Assembly: GCA_900314935.1 (NCBI GenBank)
Contig: OMXE01000016.1
Coordinates: forward strand, 1 to 64,000
Reading direction: 5' to 3'
Source of the DNA: an uncultured Prevotella sp.
GTDB lineage: Bacteria > Bacteroidota > Bacteroidia > Bacteroidales > Bacteroidaceae
Length of the DNA stretch: 64,000 bases
Shown: positions 42,605-51,302 of the stretch, piece by piece
Numbering within the stretch: position 1 is the first letter of the stretch
Layout: every line of letters begins with the position of its first letter
Translations under genes and position numbers: made by a program
The notes under the pieces: generated by a model
Databases searched by the model: none
Told to the model about the DNA's origin: nothing
The model's input: only the letters and a program-made list of their open reading frames with translations

Positions 42605-45043
42605 ATGAAAAGACTAACGGTTATATGTGCCATTGCACTATTGGTAGGTTGTACTACTAAAACCTCGGAAATAGAAAAGCAGGTTGACAGTCTCTACGAC
42701 AGGATGTCGCAGGAGGAGCGCATTGCTCAGTTGAGGAGTATGTATATGGACGACCTCTTCGACGAGCAGGGAAAACTTGACACCACGAAGTGCCGACAGC
42801 TGATTCCTAACGGCATCGGTCATTTCTCACAGTTTGCCAGTCAGAAACCCATGGATCCCAATGTGCTGCGCGACCGTGTATCTGCCGTCCAGGAATGGCT
42901 GATGAACCATACGCCCAATGGTATTCCGGCCTTGTTCCACGAAGAGGTGCTGACGGGTGTGAACACCTTGGGTGCCACCATCTATCCCCAGCAAATCGGA
43001 CAGGCTTGTTCGTTCAATACCGAACTGGCGGAACTGAAGACCTATCAGACAGGTATTGCCATGCGTAAGATGGGTGGTGTACTGTCGCTTTCACCGATGG
43101 TGGATGTGTGTCGCACACCGAGTTTCAATCGCTTGGAGGAGTCGTACGGTGAGGATGGCTACCTTTCTGCTGCCATGGGCGTGGCATTCGTCAAAGGTCT
43201 CCAGCAAGGCGACCTCAAGAAAGGGGTTGGTACCTGCTCCAAACATTACCTGGGCTATGGCGGCGGTGGTGATGCCGAGGAGAAGGAACTCATGGAAGAG
43301 ATCCTGATGCCCCACGAGACCATGATCCGCTTAACCAACAGTAAGGCCGTGATGCCTGGCTATCATGCCATGCTTGATGAAAAGGGCGACACCGTGAACT
43401 GTGTGACCAATAGCTGGATCCTGCAGGATATCCTGCGCGACTATCTCGGCTTCGACGGAATGGTGGTGAGCGACTATACCGCTATCGACCAGATTCCTAA
43501 TCTACAGAGCCCTGTAGAGAAGGCGGCAGCTGCCATCAATGGGGGCTGCGATGTGGATTTCCCGCATGGGGCCAACTACAAGTATCTACAGGAGGCCATT
43601 GATAAAGGACTGGTGAAGCTTGAGACATTGGAACGTGCCGTGAAGAACGTGCTCAGGTATAAGTATCGTGCTGGTCTGTTCGACAAGGATCCTTATCTGT
43701 ACGCCTCAGAGAAGATTCAATTCGATTCTCCCGAGGAGCGCAAGACGGCTTACGATATCGCCACACAATCCATCGTTCTCTTGGAGAACAACGGTATCCT
43801 GCCGCTGAAAGATAATCAGAACATTCTCCTTACAGGACCCAATGCTAACTCCATGTGGGCCATGTGCGGCGACTACAGTTACCCTGCCATGTCGTACTTC
43901 TGGAAGATGCTGGAGGATGTGGATAAGATGGACCAGCCGCATGTCGTCACGCTGCTCGAAGGCATGAACAACTACCTTGATTCTATTTCGCCCATTAACC
44001 CTACATCGCCCATTAAGCCCATTAAGCCTATTAACCCCATCAACCCCATCCTCTCTTACTCCCGCGGCTGCGACTGGACCGAAGAGATCGAAACCATCTT
44101 CAACAAGGGCGGTGATGAGCGCGCCTGGGACTATGATATCCTGCACCGAAAGGTTAATTCCGGCGAGAAGACCGACAAGGCTGAAGCGTTGAGGCTGGCC
44201 CAGCAGGCTGATGTGATTATTGCTGCGGTGGGTGAGAACGTGATGCTGTGCGGTGAGAACCGCGACCGCCAAGGACTGCGCCTGCCGGGTAAGCAGGAAC
44301 AGTATGTCAACGAGCTGCTGGCCACTGGTAAGCCTGTTGTATTAGTGGTGTTCGGCGGTAGGGCACAGGTTATTTCTGGTATTGCCGAGAAATGTGCGGC
44401 AGTCATCCAAGCCTGGTATCCGGGTGAGGAGGGTGGTAATGCTTTGGCAGATATCCTCTTTGGTAAGGTGTCTCCGTCGGCCAAGCTTTCCGTGAGCTAT
44501 CCGTACACAGAGATCAACGAGCCTATCTGTTATAACAATCCTTCATCTCTCGTTTCTCACTCCTCACTTAACACTCCACACTCCTCACTCATTCAGTGGC
44601 CGTTTGGCTACGGACTGAGTTATACGACGTTTGAATATAAGAACCTGCAGGTTAACAAGGAGGTGAAGACTACTGCCAAGGACATGACCATCTCGTTCGA
44701 GGTGACGAATACAGGGAAGATGAAGGCTGATGAGATTGCGCAAGTGTATCTGTCGCCTACAACAGTCGACCAGCCTATCCGTCCCATCCAGCTGCAGGGC
44801 TTTGCCAGAGTATCGTTGGAACCTGGTCAGACCAAGACGGTGAAGGTGAAGCTCTATACCGAGCAATTGGGCTTCTACAGTCATGAACAGCAGCGCCAAT
44901 GGAATATCCTTCCCGGTACCTATATCATTAAGGTGGGAGCATCATCAACGGATATCCGTCTGCAGGAGAAAGTAACCTTGACGGGTAAGGCGGTTAGTAA
45001 GCCGTTGCGTGAGTATTATTTCTCAGAGAGCAAGGTGGAATAA
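42605..45043 (+). CDS. GH3-family beta-glycosidase, lipoprotein
   Basis: An 812-residue GH3 enzyme anchored by a lipobox (MKRLTVICAIALLVGC, Cys16). The barrel has FHEEVLTG, RLEESYGEDGYL, KHYLGYGGGGDAEEKEL and the nucleophile Asp in GMVVSDYTAIDQI; the sandwich and fibronectin-like domains follow (WPFGYGLSYTTFEYKNLQ). Two in-frame low-complexity insertions lie in surface loops: about residues 460-483 (SPIKPIKPINPINPI), the same DNA array as at 13046, and about residues 647-662 (SLVSHSSLNTPHSSL), from TCTCACTCCTCAC-type repeats. It is divergent from GH43. Confidence 0.92.
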   Translation: MKRLTVICAIALLVGCTTKTSEIEKQVDSLYDRMSQEERIAQLRSMYMDDLFDEQGKLDTTKCRQLIPNGIGHFSQFASQKPMDPNVLRDRVSAVQEWLMNHTPNGIPALFHEEVLTGVNTLGATIYPQQIGQACSFNTELAELKTYQTGIAMRKMGGVLSLSPMVDVCRTPSFNRLEESYGEDGYLSAAMGVAFVKGLQQGDLKKGVGTCSKHYLGYGGGGDAEEKELMEEILMPHETMIRLTNSKAVMPGYHAMLDEKGDTVNCVTNSWILQDILRDYLGFDGMVVSDYTAIDQIPNLQSPVEKAAAAINGGCDVDFPHGANYKYLQEAIDKGLVKLETLERAVKNVLRYKYRAGLFDKDPYLYASEKIQFDSPEERKTAYDIATQSIVLLENNGILPLKDNQNILLTGPNANSMWAMCGDYSYPAMSYFWKMLEDVDKMDQPHVVTLLEGMNNYLDSISPINPTSPIKPIKPINPINPILSYSRGCDWTEEIETIFNKGGDERAWDYDILHRKVNSGEKTDKAEALRLAQQADVIIAAVGENVMLCGENRDRQGLRLPGKQEQYVNELLATGKPVVLVVFGGRAQVISGIAEKCAAVIQAWYPGEEGGNALADILFGKVSPSAKLSVSYPYTEINEPICYNNPSSLVSHSSLNTPHSSLIQWPFGYGLSYTTFEYKNLQVNKEVKTTAKDMTISFEVTNTGKMKADEIAQVYLSPTTVDQPIRPIQLQGFARVSLEPGQTKTVKVKLYTEQLGFYSHEQQRQWNILPGTYIIKVGASSTDIRLQEKVTLTGKAVSKPLREYYFSESKVE
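43990..44050 (+). repeat. in-frame 9-bp-period array inside GH3
   Basis: CCCATTAAGCCCATTAAGCC-type units; each 9-bp unit adds three residues (PIK or PIN), so the array can grow without a frameshift. Confidence 0.8.
44541..44593 (+). repeat. in-frame CTCACTCCTCAC-type repeat inside GH3
   Basis: TTCTCACTCCTCACTTAACA and ACTCCACACTCCTCACTC stand just before the conserved WPFGYGLSY block. The same phrase is intergenic at 48714-48742. Confidence 0.7.
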
Positions 45044-45045
45044 AC

Positions 45046-45621
45046 TTATTCCGCCTTCTGACAGCACCAACGGGTTACCTTCATCATCACGGCCATGCCG
45101 GGAATCTCTTTCAGTAGGTAGTACTTGCCGCTCGACCGAACCAGTCTGCCCGACAAGCCTTTCAGCGGACCGTGTGTCACCACCACACGGTCGCCTTTCT
45201 TTAGTTTGGCTTCGCTTTCGCTGAGGAACTTCTTCATGAGGAGGTCGGGATTACACATAATCATGAACTCCTGCATCTGTCGTGCGGGAATCTGGTAGAA
45301 CACGATGCTACCACGACTCTTGCGGATGATATAGAAATGTCCTTGATAACGGTCTTCGAGAAGCGACTGTAACTCCTTGTCGTCCATCTGTTTCTTGATG
45401 AACAGCAGGTTCGAGACAACAGGGCGCAGCTCATGCCGGCGTTTCCCTTCACGGTCGATGAAGTCCACATTCTGCATGGGAACGAAGCTCTCCACCCCCT
45501 TCTCCGTGAGATAATCAGTCATCTCCTTCTGGCGCAAGCCAAACAGCTGTACGCCATACCAAGGAGTGGTGTCCTGATCGTTCAACGCGCCCTCATCATA
45601 TATCGGCTTCTCATCCATCAT
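45046..45621 (-). CDS. UpxY-family (NusG-like) transcription antiterminator
   Basis: A NusG paralogue of about 191 residues: N-terminal NGN domain (WYGVQLFGLRQKEMTDYLTEKGVESFVP) and C-terminal KOW domain (LKKGDRVVVTHGPLKGLSGRLV). Such UpxY proteins usually stand first in a capsule or exopolysaccharide operon and let polymerase read through its leader. Here no polysaccharide genes follow; it is the last gene of a housekeeping run after prfC. I start at 45621 (MMDEKPIYD); ATG 45642 adds residues (RGEKQE) encoded by a GAGAAGCAAGAGGTGAG repeat. It either lost its operon or acts in trans. Confidence 0.85.
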   Translation of the reverse strand: MMDEKPIYDEGALNDQDTTPWYGVQLFGLRQKEMTDYLTEKGVESFVPMQNVDFIDREGKRRHELRPVVSNLLFIKKQMDDKELQSLLEDRYQGHFYIIRKSRGSIVFYQIPARQMQEFMIMCNPDLLMKKFLSESEAKLKKGDRVVVTHGPLKGLSGRLVRSSGKYYLLKEIPGMAVMMKVTRWCCQKAE

Positions 45622-45663
45622 CTCTTGCTTCTCACCTCTCACCTCTTGCTTCTCACCTCTTAT

Positions 45664-47283
45664 TTAGAATTCACTCGTAAAGTGGAACTTGATATGCTCA
45701 AAGTCCTGCTGAGCCATCTGCAGCACATAACCGCTATCGGCTAAGAACACATCACGTCCGTCCTTGTCCTTGGCCATATACTGGTACTTGCGTTTCTTGA
45801 ATGCCTCCAGCTCTTTCTCGTCATCCGACTCAATCCAACAGGCTTTGTACAGGTGTACGGGTTCCCAACGGCACTTGGCGTTATACTCGTTCTCCAAGCG
45901 GTACTGGATTACCTCGAACTGCAGCTGTCCCACCGTACCGATAATCTTGCGGTTGTTGAACTGGTTGACGAACATCTGTGCCACACCTTCGTCCATGAGC
46001 TGGTCGATGCCTTTGTTGAGCTGCTTGGCCTTCATCGGGTCGTCGTTCTCGATATATTTGAACATCTCAGGCGAGAAGGAGGGCAGACCGCGGAAATGGA
46101 GTTCCTCACCCTCAGTCAGGGTGTCACCGATCTTGAAGATGCCATTGTCGGGCAGACCAACGATGTCGCCGGGCCATGCCTCCTCGATGGTACTCTTTCG
46201 CTGTGCCATGAATTGGGTGGGGGAGGAGAAGCGTACAGTCTTACCTTGTCGTACCAGCAGGTAGGGCTGGTTACGTACGAACTTTCCGCTGCACACCTTA
46301 CAGAAGGCGATACATGAACGGTGGTTAGGATCGATATTCGCGGTGATCTTGAAGATGAAACCTGTGAACTTCTGCTCCTCAGGCGATACCATGCGCTCCT
46401 CTGCCTTGGTGGGCTTCGGACTCGGTGCGATCTCCACGAAACAGTTCAGCAGCTCCTGTACACCAAAGTTGTTCAGGGCAGAGCCGAAGAATACCGGTGC
46501 CACCTCGGCCGAACGGTAGGTCTCCACGTCAAAATCAGGATACACACCATCCACCAGTTCCAGGTCCTCGCGCAACTTCTCTGCATCTTGCTCTCCAATC
46601 ACATCATCAACATACGGGTGAGAACTCCCCTCGCCCGTTGGAGAGGGGTTGGGGGTGAGGCTTACCTCCACCTTCTCTGTCACCCGCTGCTTGTCGGGTG
46701 TGAACAGGTCGAGCTTGTTCTCATAGATGTTATACACTCCTTTGAACTTCGCTCCCTGGTTGATAGGCCACGACAGCGGTCGTACCTTGATCTCCAGTTC
46801 CTGTTCCAGCTCATCGAGCAGGTCGAACGGATCACGTCCTTCGCGGTCCATCTTGTTGATGAAGATAATCACCGGGGTATTCCTCATTCGGCACACGTTC
46901 ATCAGCTTGCGTGTCTGTGCCTCTACACCTTTGGCGCCGTCAACCACGATAATGGCGGAATCCACGGCGGTCAGCGTACGGTAGGTATCTTCGGCAAAGT
47001 CCTGGTGACCCGGGGTATCGAGGATGTTCACCTTATATTCAATGCCCGACTCCTCTGGCGTATAGTCAAACTCCATCACAGAGGTTGATACCGAGATACC
47101 ACGTTGCTTCTCGATATCCATCCAGTCGGAGGTAGCTGTCTTCTTGATTTTATTACTCTTCACCGCACCGGCCACCTGGATCTGTCCGCCAAACAGCAGG
47201 AACTTCTCCGTCAGGGTGGTCTTACCGGCGTCTGGGTGCGAAATGATCGCAAAAGTGCGTCTTCTTTCTATTTCTTGATTCAT
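45664..47283 (-). CDS. prfC: peptide chain release factor 3
   Basis: RF3 is the GTPase that recycles RF1/RF2 after termination. The 539-residue protein has the G motifs [21 protein letters not shown] and INKMDRE, the switch segment [16 protein letters not shown] and the C-terminal domains III and IV. About residues 206-221 read [14 protein letters not shown], which is not part of the family: the DNA is a CCCCTCGCC..GGAGAGGGG hairpin plus GGGGGTGAGG, a REP-like element also found between genes here. It lies in the loop between the G domain and domain II, where an insertion should be tolerated. Overlaps rmlD by 3 nt. Confidence 0.95.
   Translation of the reverse strand: MNQEIERRRTFAIISHPDAGKTTLTEKFLLFGGQIQVAGAVKSNKIKKTATSDWMDIEKQRGISVSTSVMEFDYTPEESGIEYKVNILDTPGHQDFAEDTYRTLTAVDSAIIVVDGAKGVEAQTRKLMNVCRMRNTPVIIFINKMDREGRDPFDLLDELEQELEIKVRPLSWPINQGAKFKGVYNIYENKLDLFTPDKQRVTEKVEVSLTPNPSPTGEGSSHPYVDDVIGEQDAEKLREDLELVDGVYPDFDVETYRSAEVAPVFFGSALNNFGVQELLNCFVEIAPSPKPTKAEERMVSPEEQKFTGFIFKITANIDPNHRSCIAFCKVCSGKFVRNQPYLLVRQGKTVRFSSPTQFMAQRKSTIEEAWPGDIVGLPDNGIFKIGDTLTEGEELHFRGLPSFSPEMFKYIENDDPMKAKQLNKGIDQLMDEGVAQMFVNQFNNRKIIGTVGQLQFEVIQYRLENEYNAKCRWEPVHLYKACWIESDDEKELEAFKKRKYQYMAKDKDGRDVFLADSGYVLQMAQQDFEHIKFHFTSEF
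46625..46662. repeat. REP-like hairpin inserted in frame in prfC
   Basis: CTCCCCTCGCC, short loop, GGAGAGGGG, then TTGGGGGTGAGG. Same plan as the intergenic copies at 27233 and 53290. Confidence 0.85.
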
Positions 47284-48128
47284 AGTTTCTCAATACAATC
47301 TTTGAGGCTTTCTTCCCAGTAGGGGACTTCTATGTTGTATGTTTCCTTGATCTTCGTTTTGTCGAGCACCGAGAAGTGCGGACGGTTTGCTGGGGTGGGG
47401 TATTCCTCGGTGTGCAGGGGTTTTACCTTACAGGTGGTAATACCTGCAATGCGATGGATAGCCTTGGTGAAGTCGTACCAGCTGATCACACCCTCGTTCG
47501 AGAAATGATATACGCCGGGGATGACACCCTTGTTGATGATGGTCATGATGACCTGTGCCAGGTCACGAGCGTAGGTCGGTGTACCGATCTGGTCGAAGAT
47601 CACGCCCAGCTGCTCCTTCTCCTTTCCCAGTCGTATCATGGTCTTCACGAAGTTATTACCGAAGGTGGAGTACAGCCATGCCGTACGAATGATGACACTG
47701 TCCTTGCAGAACTTCTGTACACCCAGTTCACCCGCCAGCTTCGTACTGCCATACACACTGTCAGGACAGGGCGTATCAGTCTCCACATACGGAGTATGCT
47801 TTGTTCCGTTGAACACATAGTCGGTAGAGATCTGGATCATCCAACCACCGCGTTTCCCGATAGCTGCTGCCAGATAAGCAGGAGCCACCGTGTTCAGGGT
47901 TGTACACAGTTCCTTGTCACTCTCCGCCTTGTCCACGGCGGTATAGGCGGCACAGTTCACAATGCCGTCGATCTTGTTCTGTGCCACGAACTGTTCCACC
48001 GCCAGCTGGTTGGTGATATCCAGTTCATCCACGTCGGTGTTGAACCACACATGTTGTGTATTCACTTGCTCCAGCAACTGCATCTCGTTGCCAAGCTGTC
48101 CTTTACATCCAGTAATCAGTATATTCAT
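47280..48128 (-). CDS. rfbD: dTDP-4-dehydrorhamnose reductase
   Basis: RmlD/RfbD makes dTDP-L-rhamnose, the last step of the rhamnose donor pathway. The 282-residue SDR protein has the NADPH loop [20 protein letters not shown], and the YxxxK pair in [10 protein letters not shown]. The start is set at ATG 48128 ([10 protein letters not shown]); seven codons upstream in frame (KVQRSKM) come from a TTGATCTTTGAACTTTCAAC repeat. The other rml genes are not in the window. Confidence 0.92.
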   Translation of the reverse strand: MNILITGCKGQLGNEMQLLEQVNTQHVWFNTDVDELDITNQLAVEQFVAQNKIDGIVNCAAYTAVDKAESDKELCTTLNTVAPAYLAAAIGKRGGWMIQISTDYVFNGTKHTPYVETDTPCPDSVYGSTKLAGELGVQKFCKDSVIIRTAWLYSTFGNNFVKTMIRLGKEKEQLGVIFDQIGTPTYARDLAQVIMTIINKGVIPGVYHFSNEGVISWYDFTKAIHRIAGITTCKVKPLHTEEYPTPANRPHFSVLDKTKIKETYNIEVPYWEESLKDCIEKL

Positions 48129-48145
48129 CTTTGATCTTTGAACTT

Positions 48146-48712
48146 TCAACTGTCAACTCTCAACTTCATAAACTCGTCATTCAGCATCCCGATAAAGGTG
48201 GTAATCTCTTTGATGGCATGCTGTGTGTCAGGACTCACCTCTTTCTTCTGCAACCGCAGCATCATCATGCCATAGAGGGCGTTGAAGCACGTCTCTATCT
48301 CCGATTCCTCCTTCGTCTCTCCTTCATCGCTTCCTCCTTCCTCCTTCGTCCTTCCTCGTCTTCTGAGTTCCACGATATACGGCAGCACCTTATAATACTC
48401 GCTTGTATAGAACGGATGGTCGGTACCGTCGAGCAGTTCGGCATTCAGCTCCTCCAACTGCTGCATCACGATCTTGTTGATTTGCAGATGTCCGCTCAGC
48501 CGACAGCCCTCCTGGTTCATCATCCGGATCAGGTCGCCATACCAGTCGGCCATCTCCTCCTTCTGTTCGTCGGTATAGTCAAACCGGTCGATATACTCCC
48601 GTCTGATCCTACCCAACGAGCAGTCGTAGGCCCGCAACAGATCTTCCACCTGCCACATATACAGCAGGTACTCCGCAATATTCTTCTTCCTTAATTCTTT
48701 AGCTATATACAT
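48146..48712 (-). CDS. DUF4924-family protein
   Basis: A 188-residue cytosolic, helical protein I recognise as DUF4924 (start MYIAKELRKKNIAEYLLYMWQVEDLLRAYD), known only from Bacteroidetes; function unknown. Residues ~120-137 (RTKEEGGSDEGETKEES) are encoded by tandem CTTCGTCCTTCCTC-type DNA, the same phrase that stands between genes at 48814-48843, so this acidic loop appears to be an in-frame repeat insertion. Its stop lies 17 nt before the rmlD start. Confidence 0.8.
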   Translation of the reverse strand: MYIAKELRKKNIAEYLLYMWQVEDLLRAYDCSLGRIRREYIDRFDYTDEQKEEMADWYGDLIRMMNQEGCRLSGHLQINKIVMQQLEELNAELLDGTDHPFYTSEYYKVLPYIVELRRRGRTKEEGGSDEGETKEESEIETCFNALYGMMMLRLQKKEVSPDTQHAIKEITTFIGMLNDEFMKLRVDS

Positions 48713-48713
48713 T

Positions 48714-48842
48714 TCTCACTCCTCACTCCACATTCCACACTTCACAAATCATATCTCGCACCCCCGCGCCTTCGATTCCCCCTTCCCTTTGGGGAGGGTC
48801 GGGGAGGGGCTTTCCTTCGTCCTTCCTCCTTCGTCCTTCCTC
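48714..48842. repeat. mixed repeats between DUF4924 and LysE-type gene
   Basis: Three kinds in 130 nt: CTCACTCCTCAC (48716-48742), the REP-like CCCTTCCCTTTGGGGAGGG hairpin with GGGGAGGGG (48780-48811), and CTTCGTCCTTCCTC units (48814-48843). Confidence 0.75.
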
Positions 48843-49520
48843 CTAATAATAGTTCGGCAACTTATACAAGTTAAACACCGTTCCGAAGAGCACGATCAGG
48901 GAGAAGATGATCACCACCGAACCGATTACCTTATTTATTATAAGAATGCCGCTGGTATCGAAGATGCCTCGGATCTTATCCACCAGCCACGTCAGACCAT
49001 ACCACCACAGCAGGGCACCAAATGGAATACTCAGATAACCCAGACACATCTCCACGGGATGGTTGGGCACCACGAACGAGAACTGGGCATACAAGGCGAT
49101 GAACAGGAAGATGATCAGAGGATTGGAGAAGGTGACGAAGAAGGCTGTCACGCCGTTGTGTATCAGCGTACCCTTCTGCTTCCCGCTCACATGCATGTTC
49201 TTCATCGGATTACTGCGATAGCAGTAGATACCGAAGGCCAACAGCATGATACTACCAAGAATCTGTAACAGGAACTGGTATCGGGAGTTGTTCACCATGT
49301 TCATCACGAACGACATACCGAAACCGGTAATCAGGGCATAGATGATGTCGCTGATGGCAGCTCCGATGCCTGTCACAAAGCCGTACCACCGTCCTTTGTT
49401 CAGGGTGCGCTGGATACACAGAATACCCACCGGTCCCATCGGTGCACTGGCGATGATACCAATCAGTATACCCTTGAATAACAGGTTTACAAAGTCTATA
49501 TGAAAGTCAAATGGTAGCAT
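48843..49520 (-). CDS. LysE-family exporter
   Basis: A 225-residue membrane protein with six hydrophobic helices, of the LysE/RhtB amino acid exporter family. The family's first helix with PxGPVG motif is clear (GIIASAPMGPVGILCIQRTL), followed by GRWYGFVTGIGAAISDIIYALI and FFVTFSNPLIIFLFIALYA. The exported compound is unknown. It is the first gene of the minus-strand run and its start is only 8 nt from a promoter -7 box, so translation may start at or near the 5' end. Confidence 0.85.
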   Translation of the reverse strand: MLPFDFHIDFVNLLFKGILIGIIASAPMGPVGILCIQRTLNKGRWYGFVTGIGAAISDIIYALITGFGMSFVMNMVNNSRYQFLLQILGSIMLLAFGIYCYRSNPMKNMHVSGKQKGTLIHNGVTAFFVTFSNPLIIFLFIALYAQFSFVVPNHPVEMCLGYLSIPFGALLWWYGLTWLVDKIRGIFDTSGILIINKVIGSVVIIFSLIVLFGTVFNLYKLPNYY

Positions 49521-49528
49521 ATCGGGTG

Positions 49529-49536
49529 CAAAGTTA
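49529..49536 (-). promoter_or_regulatory. -7 element of the LysE-type gene
   Basis: On the minus strand TAACTTTG, then 8 nt, then ATG 49520. Confidence 0.6.
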
Positions 49537-49591
49537 CTACTTTTTTTGTATATTTTGTGCTATTCCATTACGACATTTCAAAAAAAAACAC

Positions 49592-49599
49592 TAACTTTG
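49592..49599 (+). promoter_or_regulatory. -7 element of the glucokinase gene
   Basis: TAACTTTG, 29 nt before ATG 49629. Confidence 0.6.
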
Positions 49600-49628
49600 C
49601 CCCATAAACATTCAAAACATACATAGAA

Positions 49629-50609
49629 ATGAATAATCAGACAGAGATGAAGCCGTATGTAATCGGCTTGGATTTAGGAGGTACGAACTCTGTGTTCGGC
49701 ATTGTTGACTCACGTGGTGAGATCAAGGCTACCACCGCCATCAAGACACAGGGGTACGACAAAGTAGAGGACTATGTTGATGCTTGTGTGGAGGCTCTTC
49801 AGGTGATTATCGACCAGGTGGGCGGTATCGAGAAGATCAAGGCCATGGGTATCGGTGCCCCTAATGGAAACTTCTATAATGGTACTATTGAGTTCGCACC
49901 GAACCTGGCATGGGCACACAATGGTGTGGTTCCTCTGGCTAAGCTGTTCAGCGAGCGGTTGAACGACATTCCCGTTGGTCTGACCAACGATGCTAATGCT
50001 GCTGCCATCGGTGAGATGATCTATGGTGTGGCACGTGGCATGAAGAACTTCATCGTGATCACGCTGGGAACAGGTGTGGGATCAGGTATCGTGGTAAACG
50101 GACAGCTGCTGTATGGTAGCGACGGCTTTGCCGGTGAGCTGGGACATGTCACGATGGTACGCGAAGGCGGTCGTACCTGTGGCTGTGGACGTACAGGCTG
50201 TCTGGAGGCTTACTGCTCGGCTACGGGTGTGGCACGCACGGCTCGTGAGTTGTTGGCTACCACCCAGGAACCCTCTTTGCTCCGTGAGATGGATCCCGAG
50301 AAGATCACCTCATTGGATGTGTCTATCGCAGCTGGAAAGGGCGACCGACTGGCTAAGGAGATCTACGAGTTTACGGGTCATATGTTAGGTGAGGCTTGTG
50401 CCGACTTTGCTGCCTTCTCTTCTCCTGAGGCATTCATCTTCTTCGGAGGTATGACCAAGGCTGGTAATCTGATCATGGATCCCATCAAGCGCAGCTACGA
50501 CGAGCATGTGCTGAAGGTGTTCAAAGGAAAGGCTAAGTTCCTGGTCAGCGGTCTCGATGGCGCATCTGCCGCCGTACTCGGTGCATCTGCAATTGGTTGG
50601 GAGCTTTAG
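49629..50609 (+). CDS. ROK-family glucokinase
   Basis: A 326-residue ROK sugar kinase, probably glucokinase, feeding glucose-6-phosphate into glycolysis. Motifs: ATP loop GLDLGGTNSVFG, catalytic Asp in GLTNDANAAAIGE, GTGVGSGIVVNG, sugar-binding ExGH in AGELGHVT, and the zinc motif CGCGRTGCLEAYCS. No helix-turn-helix is fused, so it is a kinase and not a ROK repressor. Start at 49629; a second Met is at codon 7 (MKPYVIGLDLGG). A repeat-filled gap follows. Confidence 0.92.
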   Translation: MNNQTEMKPYVIGLDLGGTNSVFGIVDSRGEIKATTAIKTQGYDKVEDYVDACVEALQVIIDQVGGIEKIKAMGIGAPNGNFYNGTIEFAPNLAWAHNGVVPLAKLFSERLNDIPVGLTNDANAAAIGEMIYGVARGMKNFIVITLGTGVGSGIVVNGQLLYGSDGFAGELGHVTMVREGGRTCGCGRTGCLEAYCSATGVARTARELLATTQEPSLLREMDPEKITSLDVSIAAGKGDRLAKEIYEFTGHMLGEACADFAAFSSPEAFIFFGGMTKAGNLIMDPIKRSYDEHVLKVFKGKAKFLVSGLDGASAAVLGASAIGWEL

Positions 50610-50629
50610 TGGCTTCGCCAAATTGAAAA

Positions 50630-50734
50630 TTGATAATTGAAAATTAACTGCGTTGACTTTTGTCACGACTCGGCCAATTATGCTAGCATATTGGCTCTCG
50701 CTGCTCCAAAAGTTGAGAATTGACAATTAAAATT
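50630..50734. repeat. composite element: ATTGAAA arrays flanking an imperfect palindrome
   Basis: AATTGAAAATTGATAATTG (from 50632) and GTTGAGAATTGACAATT (to ~50730) frame a core with outer arms ACTTTTG/CAAAAGT and an inner palindrome around ATGCTAGCAT. The right array supplies the TTG start of the next gene. Confidence 0.75.
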
Positions 50735-51302
50735 GGACTATTCTAAGGATATAGAGGCAGCGGTAAAGGTGCTGCGAGAGGGTGGGGTGATTCTTTACCC
50801 CACCGATACCGTATGGGGCATTGGTTGTGACGCGACCAATGCCGCTGCCGTATCACGGGTGTATGAGATCAAGCAGCGCGATGATTCCAAGGCGATGATC
50901 TGTCTGGTTGACAGTGATGTCCGTCTTCAGCGCTATGTGCGTAATGTCCCCGAGGTGGCATGGGACATCATGGAGCTGGCCACCAAGCCTACCACGGTGA
51001 TCCTCGACGGAGCCGTGAACCTGGCACCGAACCTGATCGCTGAAGATGGTAGTATCGCCATGCGTATCACCCGTGAACCGTTCTCGCAGCAGCTCTGCTA
51101 CCGATTCCAGAAACCGCTGGTCAGCACCAGTGCGAACATCAGTGGCGAACCACCCGCCCAGAACTACTGCGACATCAGTCAGCAGCTCCTCGATGCGGTG
51201 GATTATGTCTGTATGTCACGCCGACAGGAGCATAATCCTCACACGCCGTCGAGCATCATCAAACTCACCCGTGAGGGAGTGGTTACGATTATCAGGAAAT
51301 GA
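50733..51302 (+). CDS. L-threonylcarbamoyladenylate synthase
   Basis: A 189-residue TsaC/Sua5/YrdC-family enzyme, which makes threonylcarbamoyl-AMP for the t6A modification of ANN-reading tRNAs. Motifs: GGVILYPTDTVWGIGCDATN, KQRDDSKAMICLV, and the end PLVSTSANISGEPP. The only start that keeps the family N-terminus is TTG 50733 (DYSKDIEAAVKVLR), which lies in the ATTGAAA-type repeat; no ATG or GTG is available in frame before the conserved part. It overlaps the ClC gene by 4 nt. Confidence 0.92.
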   Translation: MDYSKDIEAAVKVLREGGVILYPTDTVWGIGCDATNAAAVSRVYEIKQRDDSKAMICLVDSDVRLQRYVRNVPEVAWDIMELATKPTTVILDGAVNLAPNLIAEDGSIAMRITREPFSQQLCYRFQKPLVSTSANISGEPPAQNYCDISQQLLDAVDYVCMSRRQEHNPHTPSSIIKLTREGVVTIIRK

